Assembly (NCBI GenBank): GCA_955652675.1 | Contig: CATPBP010000039.1 | Coordinates: 1-42,038 of the forward strand | Length of the DNA: 42,038 nt | Source of the DNA: Candidatus Dormiibacterota bacterium | Lineage (GTDB): Bacteria > Chloroflexota > Dormibacteria > Dormibacterales > Dormibacteraceae | Direction: 5' to 3' | Shown here: positions 8,108-18,411 of the stretch, piece by piece | How the letters are laid out: the number at the start of each line of letters is the position of its first letter | How positions within the stretch are numbered: position 1 is the stretch's first letter | Made by a program: the position numbers and the translations under genes | The notes under the pieces: generated by a model | Databases searched by the model: none | What the model saw: only the letters and a program-made list of their open reading frames with translations | Told to the model about the DNA's origin: nothing

Positions 8108-8593
8108 ATGATCCGGGTCGGCCAGGTGACCGGCGCCTTTGGGCTTGCTGGGGCCGTCAAGGTGACTCCCTTGACGGACTTCGAAGATCGCTTCGCCCCC
8201 GGCTCCCAACTGCTGCTGGCCGGAGCCACTCGGCGCGTCGAGTGGAGCCGGAGACGGCCGGCCGGCTTCGTGGTCAAGCTCTCCGAGCTCGACAACCGCA
8301 CAGTCGCGGAGATGTATAGAGGTCAGTACCTGGAGGTGCAGGAGGGGGACATCCGTCCTCTGCCGGCCGGCCGCTGGTATCACCACCAGCTGGTCGGGCT
8401 GGCGGTGGCCACCGAAGGCGGCGAGGACCTGGGAGTGCTCAGCGCCGTGCTGGAGCGGCCCGCCAACGACGTCTGGGTGGCTCACCGAGATGGCGTGGAG
8501 TACCTGATCCCGGCGACCCACAACGCCGTGGTGGACGTCGACCTGGAGGCCGGCCGGGTGATCGTGGCCGATTGGCTGCTGAGAGCGGACTAG
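8108..8593 (+). CDS. rimM: Ribosome maturation factor RimM
   Basis: RimM helps assemble the 30S head by binding S19. The 161-residue protein has the N-terminal beta-barrel start IRVGQVTGAFGLAGAVKV and a C-terminal PRC-barrel containing NDVWVAHRDGVEYLIPA and VDVDLEAGRVIVADW. Length is near the family's usual 165-180. The ATG at 8108 is 7 nt after khpA and aligns with the conserved N-terminus. trmD follows after 9 nt. Confidence 0.95.
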   Translation: MIRVGQVTGAFGLAGAVKVTPLTDFEDRFAPGSQLLLAGATRRVEWSRRRPAGFVVKLSELDNRTVAEMYRGQYLEVQEGDIRPLPAGRWYHHQLVGLAVATEGGEDLGVLSAVLERPANDVWVAHRDGVEYLIPATHNAVVDVDLEAGRVIVADWLLRAD

Positions 8594-8602
8594 GGGTGAC
8601 CG

Positions 8603-9286
8603 ATGACCGCTTTGCGCTTCGACCTGATCAGCATTTTTCCGGAGGTCTTCGAGCCGGTGTTTCGCTCAGGGGTGGTCGGCAGGGGCATCCGGTCCCGGCT
8701 GCTCTCGCTCTACGCGCACGACCTGCGCGCCTATGCCGGCGACCCGCGCCAGGTGGACGACGCGCCGTTTGGGGGCGGTCCCGGCATGGTGATGAAGCCG
8801 GAGCCGATCTTCGCGGCCGTGGAGGCGGTTCGTAGCCAGAACCCCGGCCCCGTGGTGCTGATGGAGCCGTGGGGAGAGCCCCTCAGCCAGGCCCTCGCGC
8901 GTGAGCTCGCCCAGGAGCCCGGGATGGTGATCGTCTGCGGACGCTATGAGGGGATCGACGACCGGGTGCGTCAGAGCCTGGCAGACCGCGAGATCTCGAT
9001 CGGGGACTACGTGCTGAGCGGCGGCGAGTTACCCGCCATGGTCCTGGTCGACGCCGTGGCCCGGCTGGTGCCGGGCGTGGTGGGCGATGAGGCATCCCTG
9101 GCGCAGGACGCCTTCGCCTCGTCCGCGGCAACCGGATACCCTCAGTTCACCCGCCCCGCCGAGTGGCGAGGCCTGCGCGTGCCGGAGGTGCTGCTTTCCG
9201 GCGACCACGCCGCCATCGAGCGGTGGCGCCAGGGCAAGTCGAGAACGAGACGTGAGAGAGAACCGAGACTGACGGAGAAGTTGTGA
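8603..9286 (+). CDS. trmD: tRNA (guanine37-N1)-methyltransferase TrmD
   Basis: TrmD methylates G37 next to the anticodon and prevents +1 frameshifting. The 227-residue SPOUT enzyme shows the trefoil-knot motifs [14 protein letters not shown] and [16 protein letters not shown], with the C-terminal tRNA-binding part ending in [21 protein letters not shown]. In the knot region the usual SPQG reads EPWG ([19 protein letters not shown]). GGGGTGA lies in front of the ATG. The stop overlaps the ATG of rplS (TGATG). Confidence 0.95.
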   Translation: MTALRFDLISIFPEVFEPVFRSGVVGRGIRSRLLSLYAHDLRAYAGDPRQVDDAPFGGGPGMVMKPEPIFAAVEAVRSQNPGPVVLMEPWGEPLSQALARELAQEPGMVIVCGRYEGIDDRVRQSLADREISIGDYVLSGGELPAMVLVDAVARLVPGVVGDEASLAQDAFASSAATGYPQFTRPAEWRGLRVPEVLLSGDHAAIERWRQGKSRTRREREPRLTEKL

Positions 9287-9702
9287 TGAACGTGATCGAC
9301 CAGCTCGAGAAAGAGCAGCAGAAGGAATCGGTGCCCGAGCTGCGCCCGGGCGATACCGTGCGAGTCCACGCGAAGGTCGTGGAAGGCACCCGGGAGCGCA
9401 TCCAGGTGTTCGAGGGTCTGGTGATCCGGGTCACCGGGGGCGGCCTGCGCCAGAACTTCACGGTGCGCCGGGTGACGCACGGCGTCGGGGTGGAGAGGAC
9501 ATTCCTGGTCCATTCGCCACGGGTCGATCGCATCGAGGTGCTTCGGCACGGCCAGGTCCGCCAGGCGCGGCTCTACTACCTCCGGGGCAAGGTCGGCAAG
9601 GACGCCCGGATCAAAGAGCGGCGCGAGGCGACGGCGCCCGGCGGCAAGGCGGACACCGCTCGCAGCCGGGGCCGGACGCGAGCGGCGACCAGAGACGAAT
9701 AG
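9286..9702 (+). CDS. rplS: 50S ribosomal protein L19
   Basis: L19 sits at the 30S-50S interface. The core is canonical: [29 protein letters not shown] and the central [16 protein letters not shown]. The 138-residue protein is longer than the usual 115 because of a basic C-terminal tail (about residues 115-138). The ATG at 9286 overlaps the trmD stop; the GTG at 9283 would add one residue. It appears to end the ylxM-to-rplS operon, since the next gene has its own promoter. Confidence 0.95.
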   Translation: MNVIDQLEKEQQKESVPELRPGDTVRVHAKVVEGTRERIQVFEGLVIRVTGGGLRQNFTVRRVTHGVGVERTFLVHSPRVDRIEVLRHGQVRQARLYYLRGKVGKDARIKERREATAPGGKADTARSRGRTRAATRDE

Positions 9703-9710
9703 GGCCGGCC

Positions 9711-9752
9711 TTAACAGGCACTCTTGTCCGGCTTCCGCCCGGCGCCTAGCCT
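9711..9752 (+). promoter_or_regulatory. rnhB promoter with upstream element shared with comM
   Basis: TTAACA (9711-9716), nn, CACT and one base lead directly into the -35 TTGTCC (9724-9729). A 17-nt spacer and the -10 TAGCCT (9747-9752) follow, 6 nt before the GTG of rnhB. The same elements occur with identical spacing before comM at 13580-13621. Confidence 0.6.
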
Positions 9753-9758
9753 GACGCC

Positions 9759-10394
9759 GTGACAATGCGCGCTCGGACTCGCCGCCCCCGCCTATGGGCC
9801 TCGGAACGGGTGGCCGAGGAGATGGGCTATCGCTTCGTCGCCGGGATCGACGAGGTGGGCCTGGGGCCTCTAGCCGGGCCCGCTGTGGCCGCCGCGGTGG
9901 TGCTCCCGATCGGTGCCAGGCTCCCCGGCCTGGACGATTCCAAGAAGCTCACGGCGGAGCAGCGCGAGCGGCTCGACCGCCAGATCCGGCGCCAGGCGGT
10001 GGCCTTCGGCATCGGCGAGGTGAGCGCCCGCCAGATCGATGACTTCGGCCTCACCAGAGCCCGCCAGACCGCCATGTCGGGCGCCGTGGCCTGCCTTTCG
10101 GTCCCGGCCGAGTACCTGCTGGTCGACGCCTGGGATGTCCCCGACCTGCCACTGCCACAGATGTGCGTGATCAAAGGCGACGCAACCTGCGCCTCCATCA
10201 TGGCCGCCAGCATTGTGGCGAAGGTCTACCGCGACCGGCTGATGGTCGCCTTCGACCGGGAGTTTCCCGGCTACGGCTTTGCCGAGCACAAGGGCTACGC
10301 GACCGCGGGGCATCGGCGGGCCCTGCGGCAGCTTGGTCCCAGCCCGATCCACCGCATGTCATGGGCCCCGATCCGCGCGGTGCTCGTGAACTAG
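9759..10394 (+). CDS. rnhB: Ribonuclease HII
   Basis: RNase HII cuts RNA in RNA-DNA hybrids and single ribonucleotides embedded in DNA. The catalytic acidic residues are in place: GIDEVG (Asp-Glu), LLVDAWD and KGDATCASIMAASIVAKVYRD. The later Tyr in YGFAEHKGY is also present. The conserved GRG of the family, which contacts the RNA-DNA junction, reads GLG (EVGLGPLAGP), an Arg-to-Leu change. At 211 residues it has family length. The GTG start lies 6 nt after TAGCCT. The end overlaps yraN by 34 nt. Confidence 0.94.
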   Translation: MTMRARTRRPRLWASERVAEEMGYRFVAGIDEVGLGPLAGPAVAAAVVLPIGARLPGLDDSKKLTAEQRERLDRQIRRQAVAFGIGEVSARQIDDFGLTRARQTAMSGAVACLSVPAEYLLVDAWDVPDLPLPQMCVIKGDATCASIMAASIVAKVYRDRLMVAFDREFPGYGFAEHKGYATAGHRRALRQLGPSPIHRMSWAPIRAVLVN

Positions 10395-10714
10395 GCCGGC
10401 GTGGCGAGCGGCTGGCCGCCGACTACCTGAGGCGCCGGGGCTACAGGGTGCTGGGAGCCGGCTTTCTTGCTCGCCGCGGCGAGATCGACCTGGTCTGCCG
10501 GCACGGCGACCGTCTGGTCCTGGTCGAGGTGAAGACCAGGAGCTCCGGCGCCTTTGGGACATCGTCGGAATCGGTTGGCGGGCGGAAGCGCCGGGCCCTG
10601 AACGCGGCTGCCGCCGAATACAGGGCGCTGGCCGGCTGGCGGGGACCGATCGACTTCGCGGTCGTGGCGATCGACGGAGACGGCCAGCCGGAGCTAATTG
10701 AAGATCCTTTCTAG
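10361..10714 (+). CDS. yraN: YraN/UPF0102 family nuclease-fold protein
   Basis: A 117-residue member of UPF0102, a family with a restriction-endonuclease-like fold suspected to act on DNA or Holliday structures; its function is unproven. Visible hallmarks are ELGRRGERLAADYLRRRGY at the start and GEIDLVCRHGDRLVLVEVKT, with the Asp, Glu and Lys of the nuclease core. The ATG at 10361 lies inside rnhB and gives the normal N-terminus. The rnhB-yraN-comM-dprA-topA grouping is typical, though here an NHEJ island and an MBL gene intervene before comM. Confidence 0.9.
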   Translation: MGPDPRGARELGRRGERLAADYLRRRGYRVLGAGFLARRGEIDLVCRHGDRLVLVEVKTRSSGAFGTSSESVGGRKRRALNAAAAEYRALAGWRGPIDFAVVAIDGDGQPELIEDPF

Positions 10715-10746
10715 GGCGGGCCGCGGGGACGAGAGGAGCTAGAAGG
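10706..10746. terminator. Possible bidirectional terminator between yraN and the ligase gene
   Basis: CCTTTCTAG (10706-10714) and CTAGAAGG (10739-10746) form an inverted repeat containing both convergent stop codons, with a 24-nt GC-rich loop between. There is no long U tract, so the call is weak. Confidence 0.3.
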
Positions 10747-11773
10747 GGAACCGGGTCAGGTAGTAGGCCGGAGAGCCGGGGGGCGTACGGCCGCCGAGCA
10801 CGACGCGGGGGCGGTGGCGAACGGACTCGGCGGGGTGGACCTCGGGGCGCAGCCCGTTGAAGATCGGGAAGCGCAGGGTGCCGTCGGGCGCCCACTCCGA
10901 GTAGCGAATGCTGACGACCAGCTGGGGGAGGCACCACCGCACAGGCGCGGTCAGCACGGGGACAGGCGTCAAGGGGCAGGTTTCGGTGGCCAGGCGATCC
11001 AGCTCCCAGGTCAGGGCGCCGAGAGACTCCTCGTCGAAGCCACCGCCCACGGAACCGCAGGGCAGCAGGCGACCACCTTCGTAGTAGCCGACCAGAAGGG
11101 CTCCGAAGGGCTCGCCGTCGGCCCCGTAGGTGGAGCCCAGGACGACGAAGTCGTCGCCCTTGATCGCCTTGACCTTGAGCCAGAAAGGACTGCGCTGACC
11201 GGGCACGTAGGTGGAGTCGCGATGCTTGGCCATGACTCCCTCCAGCCCGCGCTCCAGGCAGGCCTCGAAGAGCTCGACCCCCTCGCGCTCGATGTGCTGG
11301 GGGACGAAGAGATGGCCGCCTCCGGTGACGGCTCGCTGCAGCCGGGCCTTGCGACGCATCAGGGGCTGGCGGAGAAGGGAACGGCCCGAAACATAGGGCG
11401 CGTCGAAGGCGAGGTAGGCGAGGGCGGCCGAGGAGGCCTCGTGGTCTCCTTTGGTCAGCCGCCGGCGCAGAGCCGGATAGTCCGGTCTGCCTTCCTGGTC
11501 GGTGGCGACCAGTTCACCGTCGAGCACAGTGCCGGGAGCGACCTGACGGGCTATGTCGCGCAGCTCGGGGAGCCGGGACGTGATGTCCCCGAGGGCGCGG
11601 TCCTGGAGGTGCAGCCTCCCGTCCGGCTCGACGAAGAGAAGGCAGCGCAACCCGTCCCATTTGACCTCGAAGAGGTATTCGTCGGAGCTGAAGGGCGCCT
11701 CCGCCGATACCGCCTGCATTGGCCGGACAGCGCTTGGAAACGCGTCCAGCTCTATGGCGAGCTGGTCAACCAC
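10739..11773 (-). CDS. ATP-dependent DNA ligase (LigD ligase-domain type)
   Basis: This ATP-dependent ligase seals breaks in Ku-guided non-homologous end joining. The 344 residues show motif I with the AMP-accepting Lys (FEVKWDGLR), motif III region (VLDGELVA), motif IV (GLEGVMAKHRDSTY) and motif V (FWLKVKAIKGDDFVVLG), then an OB-fold C-terminal domain. Only the ligase module is present. The polymerase and 3'-phosphoesterase domains of full LigD are absent from this protein and from the window. It lies 22 nt downstream of ku on the same strand. The GTG start has TACCCT 9 nt upstream, so it may also have its own promoter. Confidence 0.92.
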   Translation of the reverse strand: MVDQLAIELDAFPSAVRPMQAVSAEAPFSSDEYLFEVKWDGLRCLLFVEPDGRLHLQDRALGDITSRLPELRDIARQVAPGTVLDGELVATDQEGRPDYPALRRRLTKGDHEASSAALAYLAFDAPYVSGRSLLRQPLMRRKARLQRAVTGGGHLFVPQHIEREGVELFEACLERGLEGVMAKHRDSTYVPGQRSPFWLKVKAIKGDDFVVLGSTYGADGEPFGALLVGYYEGGRLLPCGSVGGGFDEESLGALTWELDRLATETCPLTPVPVLTAPVRWCLPQLVVSIRYSEWAPDGTLRFPIFNGLRPEVHPAESVRHRPRVVLGGRTPPGSPAYYLTRFPF

Positions 11774-11782
11774 CGCTAGAGC

Positions 11783-11788
11783 AGGGTA
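11783..11788 (-). promoter_or_regulatory. Possible -10 element of the ligase gene
   Basis: TACCCT on the minus strand lies 9 nt before the ligase GTG, within the short ku-ligase gap. It could give the ligase a transcript separate from ku. Confidence 0.3.
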
Positions 11789-11795
11789 GCGGGGA

Positions 11796-12638
11796 CTACG
11801 AAGCTCTGCTGCGCGAGGCTGCCTTTCTGGGCCGCGCGGGCTCTCGGGTCGCCCGCTTCTCCTTGGCGGCGTCGACCGACGCCCGGAGCGCTTCCATGAG
11901 GTCCATCACCCGAGGCTCAGGTCCAACCTCCGGCGCAGCGACCACCTGCTGCCCCTCCACCTTGGCGTTGACGACCTTCATCAGAGCGTCGTGGTACTCG
12001 TCCTGGTAGCGAGAGGCGTCGAAGGTGTCCTCGGCCAGGCTCTGGACCAGGCTCTTGGCCATCTGCAGCTCTTTGGGGCTCGCCTGCACCTCGCCGTCCA
12101 GGCCCTTCATGCCCTCGGTGGAGCGGATCTCGTCCGGCCAGTGCAACGTGTTCATGAGCAGCAGGCCGTCGGCGGGCTGAAGTGCGGAGAGGTGCTCCCG
12201 GTCCCGAAAGGCGATCTTGGCGATGGCCACCATCCCGGTGTCGGCCAGCGCCTGCCGGAGCAGGTGATAGGCCTTGCGGCCCGTCTCCTCAGGCTCCATG
12301 TAGTACGCCGACTTGAAGTAGAGGCCGCCCTCGATGCCCCCCTCGGGCACGAACTCGGAGATCTCTATCGACCGGGTGGTCGGCAGCGGCAGGTTGTCCA
12401 GGTCCGAGTCCTCCATCACGACGTAGTTGTCGGTGCTGACCTCGTAGCCCTTCACGATCTCGGGGAAGGAAACCTCGTGGTCGCCGGCCTGGCACCAGCG
12501 CTTGTACCTGATCGGGGACATGTGCTCCCCGCAGAGCTGGCGAAAGGAGACAGAGTGGGACTCGGTGGCCACATAGAGGCGTACGGGGATGTTCACCATG
12601 CCGAAGCTGATGACGCCTCTCCACATCGATCGGGGCAT
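11796..12638 (-). CDS. ku: Non-homologous end-joining protein Ku
   Basis: Bacterial Ku is a homodimeric ring that binds DNA ends and recruits the ligase. The 280-residue protein starts with the conserved [20 protein letters not shown] and contains [22 protein letters not shown]-type core strands ([19 protein letters not shown]) and LHWPDEIR. A basic, Arg/Lys-rich tail of about 30 residues ends the protein, as in many bacterial Kus. It is divergent from the MBL gene, with 71 nt between start codons. TAAGAT lies 8 nt before the ATG. Confidence 0.95.
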   Translation of the reverse strand: MPRSMWRGVISFGMVNIPVRLYVATESHSVSFRQLCGEHMSPIRYKRWCQAGDHEVSFPEIVKGYEVSTDNYVVMEDSDLDNLPLPTTRSIEISEFVPEGGIEGGLYFKSAYYMEPEETGRKAYHLLRQALADTGMVAIAKIAFRDREHLSALQPADGLLLMNTLHWPDEIRSTEGMKGLDGEVQASPKELQMAKSLVQSLAEDTFDASRYQDEYHDALMKVVNAKVEGQQVVAAPEVGPEPRVMDLMEALRASVDAAKEKRATREPARPRKAASRSRAS

Positions 12639-12646
12639 CGCAAAGG

Positions 12647-12652
12647 ATCTTA
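12647..12652 (-). promoter_or_regulatory. Probable -10 element of ku
   Basis: TAAGAT on the minus strand lies 8 nt before the ku ATG and gives a leader of about one base or none. Confidence 0.45.
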
Positions 12653-12696
12653 CGTGAAGAAGAGGGTTTCAGCTACTTTCGGTAAGCATCAGGCGC

Positions 12697-12702
12697 TACC
12701 TT
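12697..12702 (+). promoter_or_regulatory. Probable -10 element of the MBL-fold hydrolase gene
   Basis: TACCTT lies 7 nt before the GTG at 12710, facing away from the ku promoter. Confidence 0.4.
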
Positions 12703-12709
12703 CTCCAGG

Positions 12710-13555
12710 GTGCGACTGGGCGACTTCGAGCTGTACGTGATGACCGCCGGGGGCTGGCATGCCGACGGGGGCAGCTTCTTCGGCGTCGTGCCAAGAGTCC
12801 TTTGGCAGAAGGAGAGACCACCGGACGAGGACAACCTGATCCGGTGCGCCTGCGTGGCCGTGGTCGTCAGGCATCGCGGCCGGGTGATCGTCTGCGAGAC
12901 CGGGATCGGGACCAAACTGGATGAGAAGCTGGCGCGCCGCTACCGGGTATGGGAGCCGGACGGGCTGCTCTCGTCGCTCGGCAGTCTCGGGATCCGCCCC
13001 CAGGAGGTCGACGTGGTGGTGACGACCCATCTGCACTGGGACCACGCCGGCGGGCTGACCCGGCGGCGTGCAGACGGCGGTTATGAGCTGACCTTCCCCC
13101 GCGCCAGGCATGTCGTGCAGCGCGAGGAATGGGACTTCGCGCTTGCTCCCGATCCACGCTCCCGGGCCGCCTACTTCGAGGAGGATCTTCTCCCTGTGGC
13201 GGACGCCGGGCTGCTCGAACTCGTCGACGGGGAGGCCGAGGTCGTCCCGGGGCTCGTGGTCCGCAAGACGGGGGGCCACACGCCAGGGCACCAGCTGATC
13301 ATCTTCAGGCACTCCGACGAGCTCTCCTGTGCCGTCACCGGCGATCTGGTGGCCCAGCGCCCCCACCTACGGCTGCCCTGGATCCCTGCCGCCGACCTCG
13401 ACGTGCGGCGTTCGCTGGAGGAGAAGGAGAAGCTCCTGGAGGAGGCATCCAGCCACCGCTGGCTCCTGGTCCTCGGCCATGAGACCGAGCATCCGGCCGG
13501 CTACCTGGAGCCCGGAGGTGGCTGGACCCCCGAGCCGGAGCTGGACAACCCTTAG
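12710..13555 (+). CDS. Metallo-beta-lactamase-fold hydrolase (AiiA/lactonase-like subgroup)
   Basis: A 281-residue binuclear metal hydrolase. The motifs are THLHWDHAGG (HxHxDH), GGHTPGHQ, VTGDLV (bridging Asp) and the final HE in LGHETEHPAG. The segment IVCETGIGTKLDEK and the overall length resemble the lactonase-like branch that includes AHL lactonases, but no feature fixes the substrate. It lies between the divergent ku-ligase pair and comM, with its own -10, so it may not belong functionally to either. The stop is 72 nt before comM. Confidence 0.82.
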   Translation: MRLGDFELYVMTAGGWHADGGSFFGVVPRVLWQKERPPDEDNLIRCACVAVVVRHRGRVIVCETGIGTKLDEKLARRYRVWEPDGLLSSLGSLGIRPQEVDVVVTTHLHWDHAGGLTRRRADGGYELTFPRARHVVQREEWDFALAPDPRSRAAYFEEDLLPVADAGLLELVDGEAEVVPGLVVRKTGGHTPGHQLIIFRHSDELSCAVTGDLVAQRPHLRLPWIPAADLDVRRSLEEKEKLLEEASSHRWLLVLGHETEHPAGYLEPGGGWTPEPELDNP

Positions 13556-13579
13556 AGGTATGGGGGTCTCCGCGCCCCC

Positions 13580-13621
13580 TTAACAACCACTGTTGGCGCC
13601 CGGCGCCCTCAGCCATAGCCT
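13580..13621 (+). promoter_or_regulatory. comM promoter with upstream element shared with rnhB
   Basis: TTAACA (13580-13585), nn, CACT and one base lead into the -35 TTGGCG (13593-13598). A 17-nt spacer and the -10 TAGCCT (13616-13621) follow, 6 nt before the comM ATG. Spacing is identical to the rnhB promoter at 9711-9752. Confidence 0.6.
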
Positions 13622-13627
13622 GCCAGC

Positions 13628-15133
13628 ATGCTCGCCACGGTTCTGACCAGCCTGGTTCGCGGCCTGGAGGCGCGGCCCGTCGAGGTCCAGGTCGACATCT
13701 CCTCGGGTGTTGCCGGCTTCTTCCTGGTGGGGCTGGCCAGCGGGTCGGTGCGGGAGGCGAAGGAGCGGGCCCGCGCGGCGATCCGCAACAGCGGCCTGCG
13801 CTTTCCTCAGCGCCGGCTCACTGTGAACCTGGCCCCGGCCGAGCTCCGTAAGGACGGGTCCGGACTCGATCTTGCGATCGCCGTGGGCATCTGCCTCGCC
13901 GCGCTGGGATTGAAGGCGCCGGGGGACGCCGCCTTCCTCGGCGAGCTCTCGCTCGACGGCACCCTGCGTCACGTCGACGGCGTCCTGGTGGCCGCCCGGG
14001 GCCTGCCTGGCCAGGGCGTGACGGACCTCGTCGTGCCCGCCTGCGACGCGGCGGAGGCCGCCCTGGGCGAGGCCATCCGGGTTCTGCCGGCTCCCAACCT
14101 GGCCTCGGTTGTGAGCCATCTGCGGGGGGAAGCGCCGCTGGCGCCGTATGCCGGCTCGCTGCCGGAGGCGCAGTCTCCGGCCCCCGAGCTGGACCTGGCG
14201 GAGATCCACGGGCAGGAGGCGGCGCGCCGCGCCCTCGAGGTCGCCGCCGCCGGCGGCCATCACCTCTTGATGTGGGGACCGCCCGGTGCGGGAAAGACGA
14301 TGCTCGCGCGCTGCCTGCCGGGGCTGCTGCCGCCCCTCACCCTGGCCGAGGCTCTGGAGGTGGCCGAGGTGCGCAGTGTGCTCGGTGAGCTCCCGCCCGG
14401 CTGCCCACTGGACTGGAGGCGTCCCTTCCGGGCTCCACATCACTCGATGTCCCTGGCCGGGCTGGTGGGTGGCGGCTCCGGCATGGCACGTCCGGGCGAG
14501 ATCAGCCGAGCCGGCCACGGCGTCCTCTTCCTCGACGAGCTGGCTGAGTTCGAGCCGGCGACCGTGCAGGCGCTGCGGCAGCCACTGGAGCAGGGGCGCG
14601 TCTTCCTCACCCGGTCGGCCGGGTCGGTCGCCTTCCCGGCCAGGTTTCAGCTGGTGGCCGCCACCAACCCCTGCCCCTGTGGCTGGTCGGGAGACGGCCG
14701 CCGGGCCTGCAGGTGCACCCGGGCCGCCCTGGAGACCTACCGGCGGGCGCTGTCCGGTCCGCTCCTGGATCGCGTCGACCTGCAGGTCAACGTCCCCCGA
14801 ACCCCCCTTGAGGCGCTGGGCGGCGAGCCGAGCGGCGAGAGCTCGAGTACCGTGCGCGAGCGAGTCCTGGCCGCCCGGAGCCTCCAGCTGAAACGCCAGG
14901 GCATGCTCAACGCTTCACTCCGCGCTGCGCATCTGCGCTGCTGGGCGCCGCTCCGTCCCGCGGCTCGGCGCGGCCTGGAGCGCTGGGCCACCGAGGCGGC
15001 GCTGACCGCCAGGGGCTTCCACCGCGCGTGGCGGGTAGCGCGGACGCTGGCCGACCTGGAAGCGGCCGCCGAAGTCGAGGAGCGGCACGTGATGGAGGCG
15101 CTGGGCTACCGCCTTGCCGAACACGCCGGCTAG
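13628..15133 (+). CDS. comM: ComM / YifB family Mg-chelatase-like AAA+ ATPase
   Basis: ComM is a hexameric helicase that promotes branch migration when transformed DNA recombines; the family is widespread beyond competent bacteria. The 501 residues contain an N-terminal Lon-protease-like domain (1-170), a AAA+ module with Walker A GPPGAGKTMLAR (about 218-229), Walker B VLFLDELAEF and sensor ATNPCPCG, and the C-terminal Mg-chelatase lid. A four-Cys cluster (CPCG and CRC) follows the sensor, as in the family. The ATG start has a promoter directly in front. dprA begins inside its last 20 nt. Confidence 0.94.
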   Translation: MLATVLTSLVRGLEARPVEVQVDISSGVAGFFLVGLASGSVREAKERARAAIRNSGLRFPQRRLTVNLAPAELRKDGSGLDLAIAVGICLAALGLKAPGDAAFLGELSLDGTLRHVDGVLVAARGLPGQGVTDLVVPACDAAEAALGEAIRVLPAPNLASVVSHLRGEAPLAPYAGSLPEAQSPAPELDLAEIHGQEAARRALEVAAAGGHHLLMWGPPGAGKTMLARCLPGLLPPLTLAEALEVAEVRSVLGELPPGCPLDWRRPFRAPHHSMSLAGLVGGGSGMARPGEISRAGHGVLFLDELAEFEPATVQALRQPLEQGRVFLTRSAGSVAFPARFQLVAATNPCPCGWSGDGRRACRCTRAALETYRRALSGPLLDRVDLQVNVPRTPLEALGGEPSGESSSTVRERVLAARSLQLKRQGMLNASLRAAHLRCWAPLRPAARRGLERWATEAALTARGFHRAWRVARTLADLEAAAEVEERHVMEALGYRLAEHAG

Positions 15134-15983
15134 CGACCTTCCTCCGCTGAACCACCGGGGGCGCTGGCCGCCGCCGCCTGGACCACGGGTGGCCGTGGTG
15201 GGGGCACGGCGCCCGACACCCTACGGCGAGGCGGTGGCCGAGCGGCTGGCGACCGACCTGGCCGCGGCCGGCGTCGTGGTGGTCAGCGGACTGGCGCTGG
15301 GTGTCGACGCCGCGGCGCACGAGGGCGCCCTGATCGGGGGAGGCTGCACGGTGGCCGTGCTCGGGTCCGGGGTCGACGTGATCTATCCGGCAGCCAACGC
15401 AGGCCTGGCCCGGCGCTTGCTCGACGCCGGCGGCGCCATCCTCAGCCAGTTTCCCGACGGCACCGTCCCGCGTGCTGCCAACTTCCCTCGGCGGAACTGG
15501 ATCATCGCTGCCCTGGCCGACCTGGTCGTCGTCGTGGAGGCGGCCGAGGGCTCCGGCGCGCTGATCACGGCCGACGCGGCGCTGCACCTCGGCAAGCAGG
15601 TGATGGCGGTGCCCGGCAGCGTCTTCTCGGCGCTGAGCGTCGGCTGCCATCAGCTGCTCCGCGACGGCGCCGGCCTGGTCCAGAACGCTCGGGACGTTCT
15701 GGCCGACCTGTCCAGCCCCGGCGAGGTGCTCGACGATCCTCTTGCCGCCCCCGAGCGGTTCCGGATCGCCGAGCCCGCCGACGGATCCCGCGACCCGCTG
15801 CTGCGGCACCTCGACGACTCGCTGCCCGGCGACCCCGGCGTTCTGGCGCGTAAGCTCGGCCTGCCTTTCGGCGATCTGATCGCCAGGCTGACCAGGCTCG
15901 AGCTGGAAGGAAGAGTAGTTCGGCGAGGGGCGGGGTACGTTAAAGTGCACGGCCGCGGAACAAGCCGTGAGGAGTCTGAGTAG
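15114..15983 (+). CDS. dprA: DNA processing protein DprA
   Basis: DprA protects incoming single-stranded DNA and loads RecA during transformation. The Rossmann-like core is clear: RVAVVGARRPTPYGEAVAER, VVSGLALGVDAAAHEGAL, NFPRRNWIIAALAD, SGALITADAAL and VMAVPGSVFS. After about residue 225 comes a winged-helix DML1-like domain (GDPGVLARKLGLPFGDLIAR). The N-terminal SAM-like domain of longer DprAs is missing, giving 289 residues. The TTG start at 15114 overlaps comM by 20 nt, so translation is coupled. topA follows after 9 nt. Confidence 0.92.
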   Translation: MPNTPASDLPPLNHRGRWPPPPGPRVAVVGARRPTPYGEAVAERLATDLAAAGVVVVSGLALGVDAAAHEGALIGGGCTVAVLGSGVDVIYPAANAGLARRLLDAGGAILSQFPDGTVPRAANFPRRNWIIAALADLVVVVEAAEGSGALITADAALHLGKQVMAVPGSVFSALSVGCHQLLRDGAGLVQNARDVLADLSSPGEVLDDPLAAPERFRIAEPADGSRDPLLRHLDDSLPGDPGVLARKLGLPFGDLIARLTRLELEGRVVRRGAGYVKVHGRGTSREESE

Positions 15984-15992
15984 GAATGGCCT

Positions 15993-18257
<2,265 letters not shown>

Positions 18258-18259
18258 CG

Positions 18260-18283
18260 GCTCCGAGGGTCGGTCTTCGGAGC
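18260..18283 (+). terminator. Hairpin after topA, possible terminator
   Basis: GCTCCGA (18260-18266) pairs with TCGGAGC (18277-18283) around a 10-nt loop, a perfect 7-bp stem immediately after the topA stop. There is no T run. The next element is the rpsB -10, so the hairpin separates two transcription units. Confidence 0.4.
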
Positions 18284-18285
18284 GG

Positions 18286-18291
18286 TACAAT
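18286..18291 (+). promoter_or_regulatory. Probable -10 element of the rpsB-tsf-pyrH operon
   Basis: TACAAT is close to the TATAAT consensus. No good -35 is seen 17-18 nt upstream. Transcription from here would give a leader of about 110 nt before rpsB, unlike the leaderless genes elsewhere. The leader (18298-18411) is GC-rich and ends in GGGGAGG; it could hold an S2-responsive structure, but none was identified. Confidence 0.45.
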
Positions 18292-18411
18292 CTGTCGAGC
18301 CAGCCTTGGCCATCCCAGCCGGCTGAGTACGCACGCCCGGACCAATCCCTGTGCACGGTCCCAACGCGGCCGGCCCCCCGGGCGGAGGAATTAACGGGGA
18401 GGAATGAAGAC

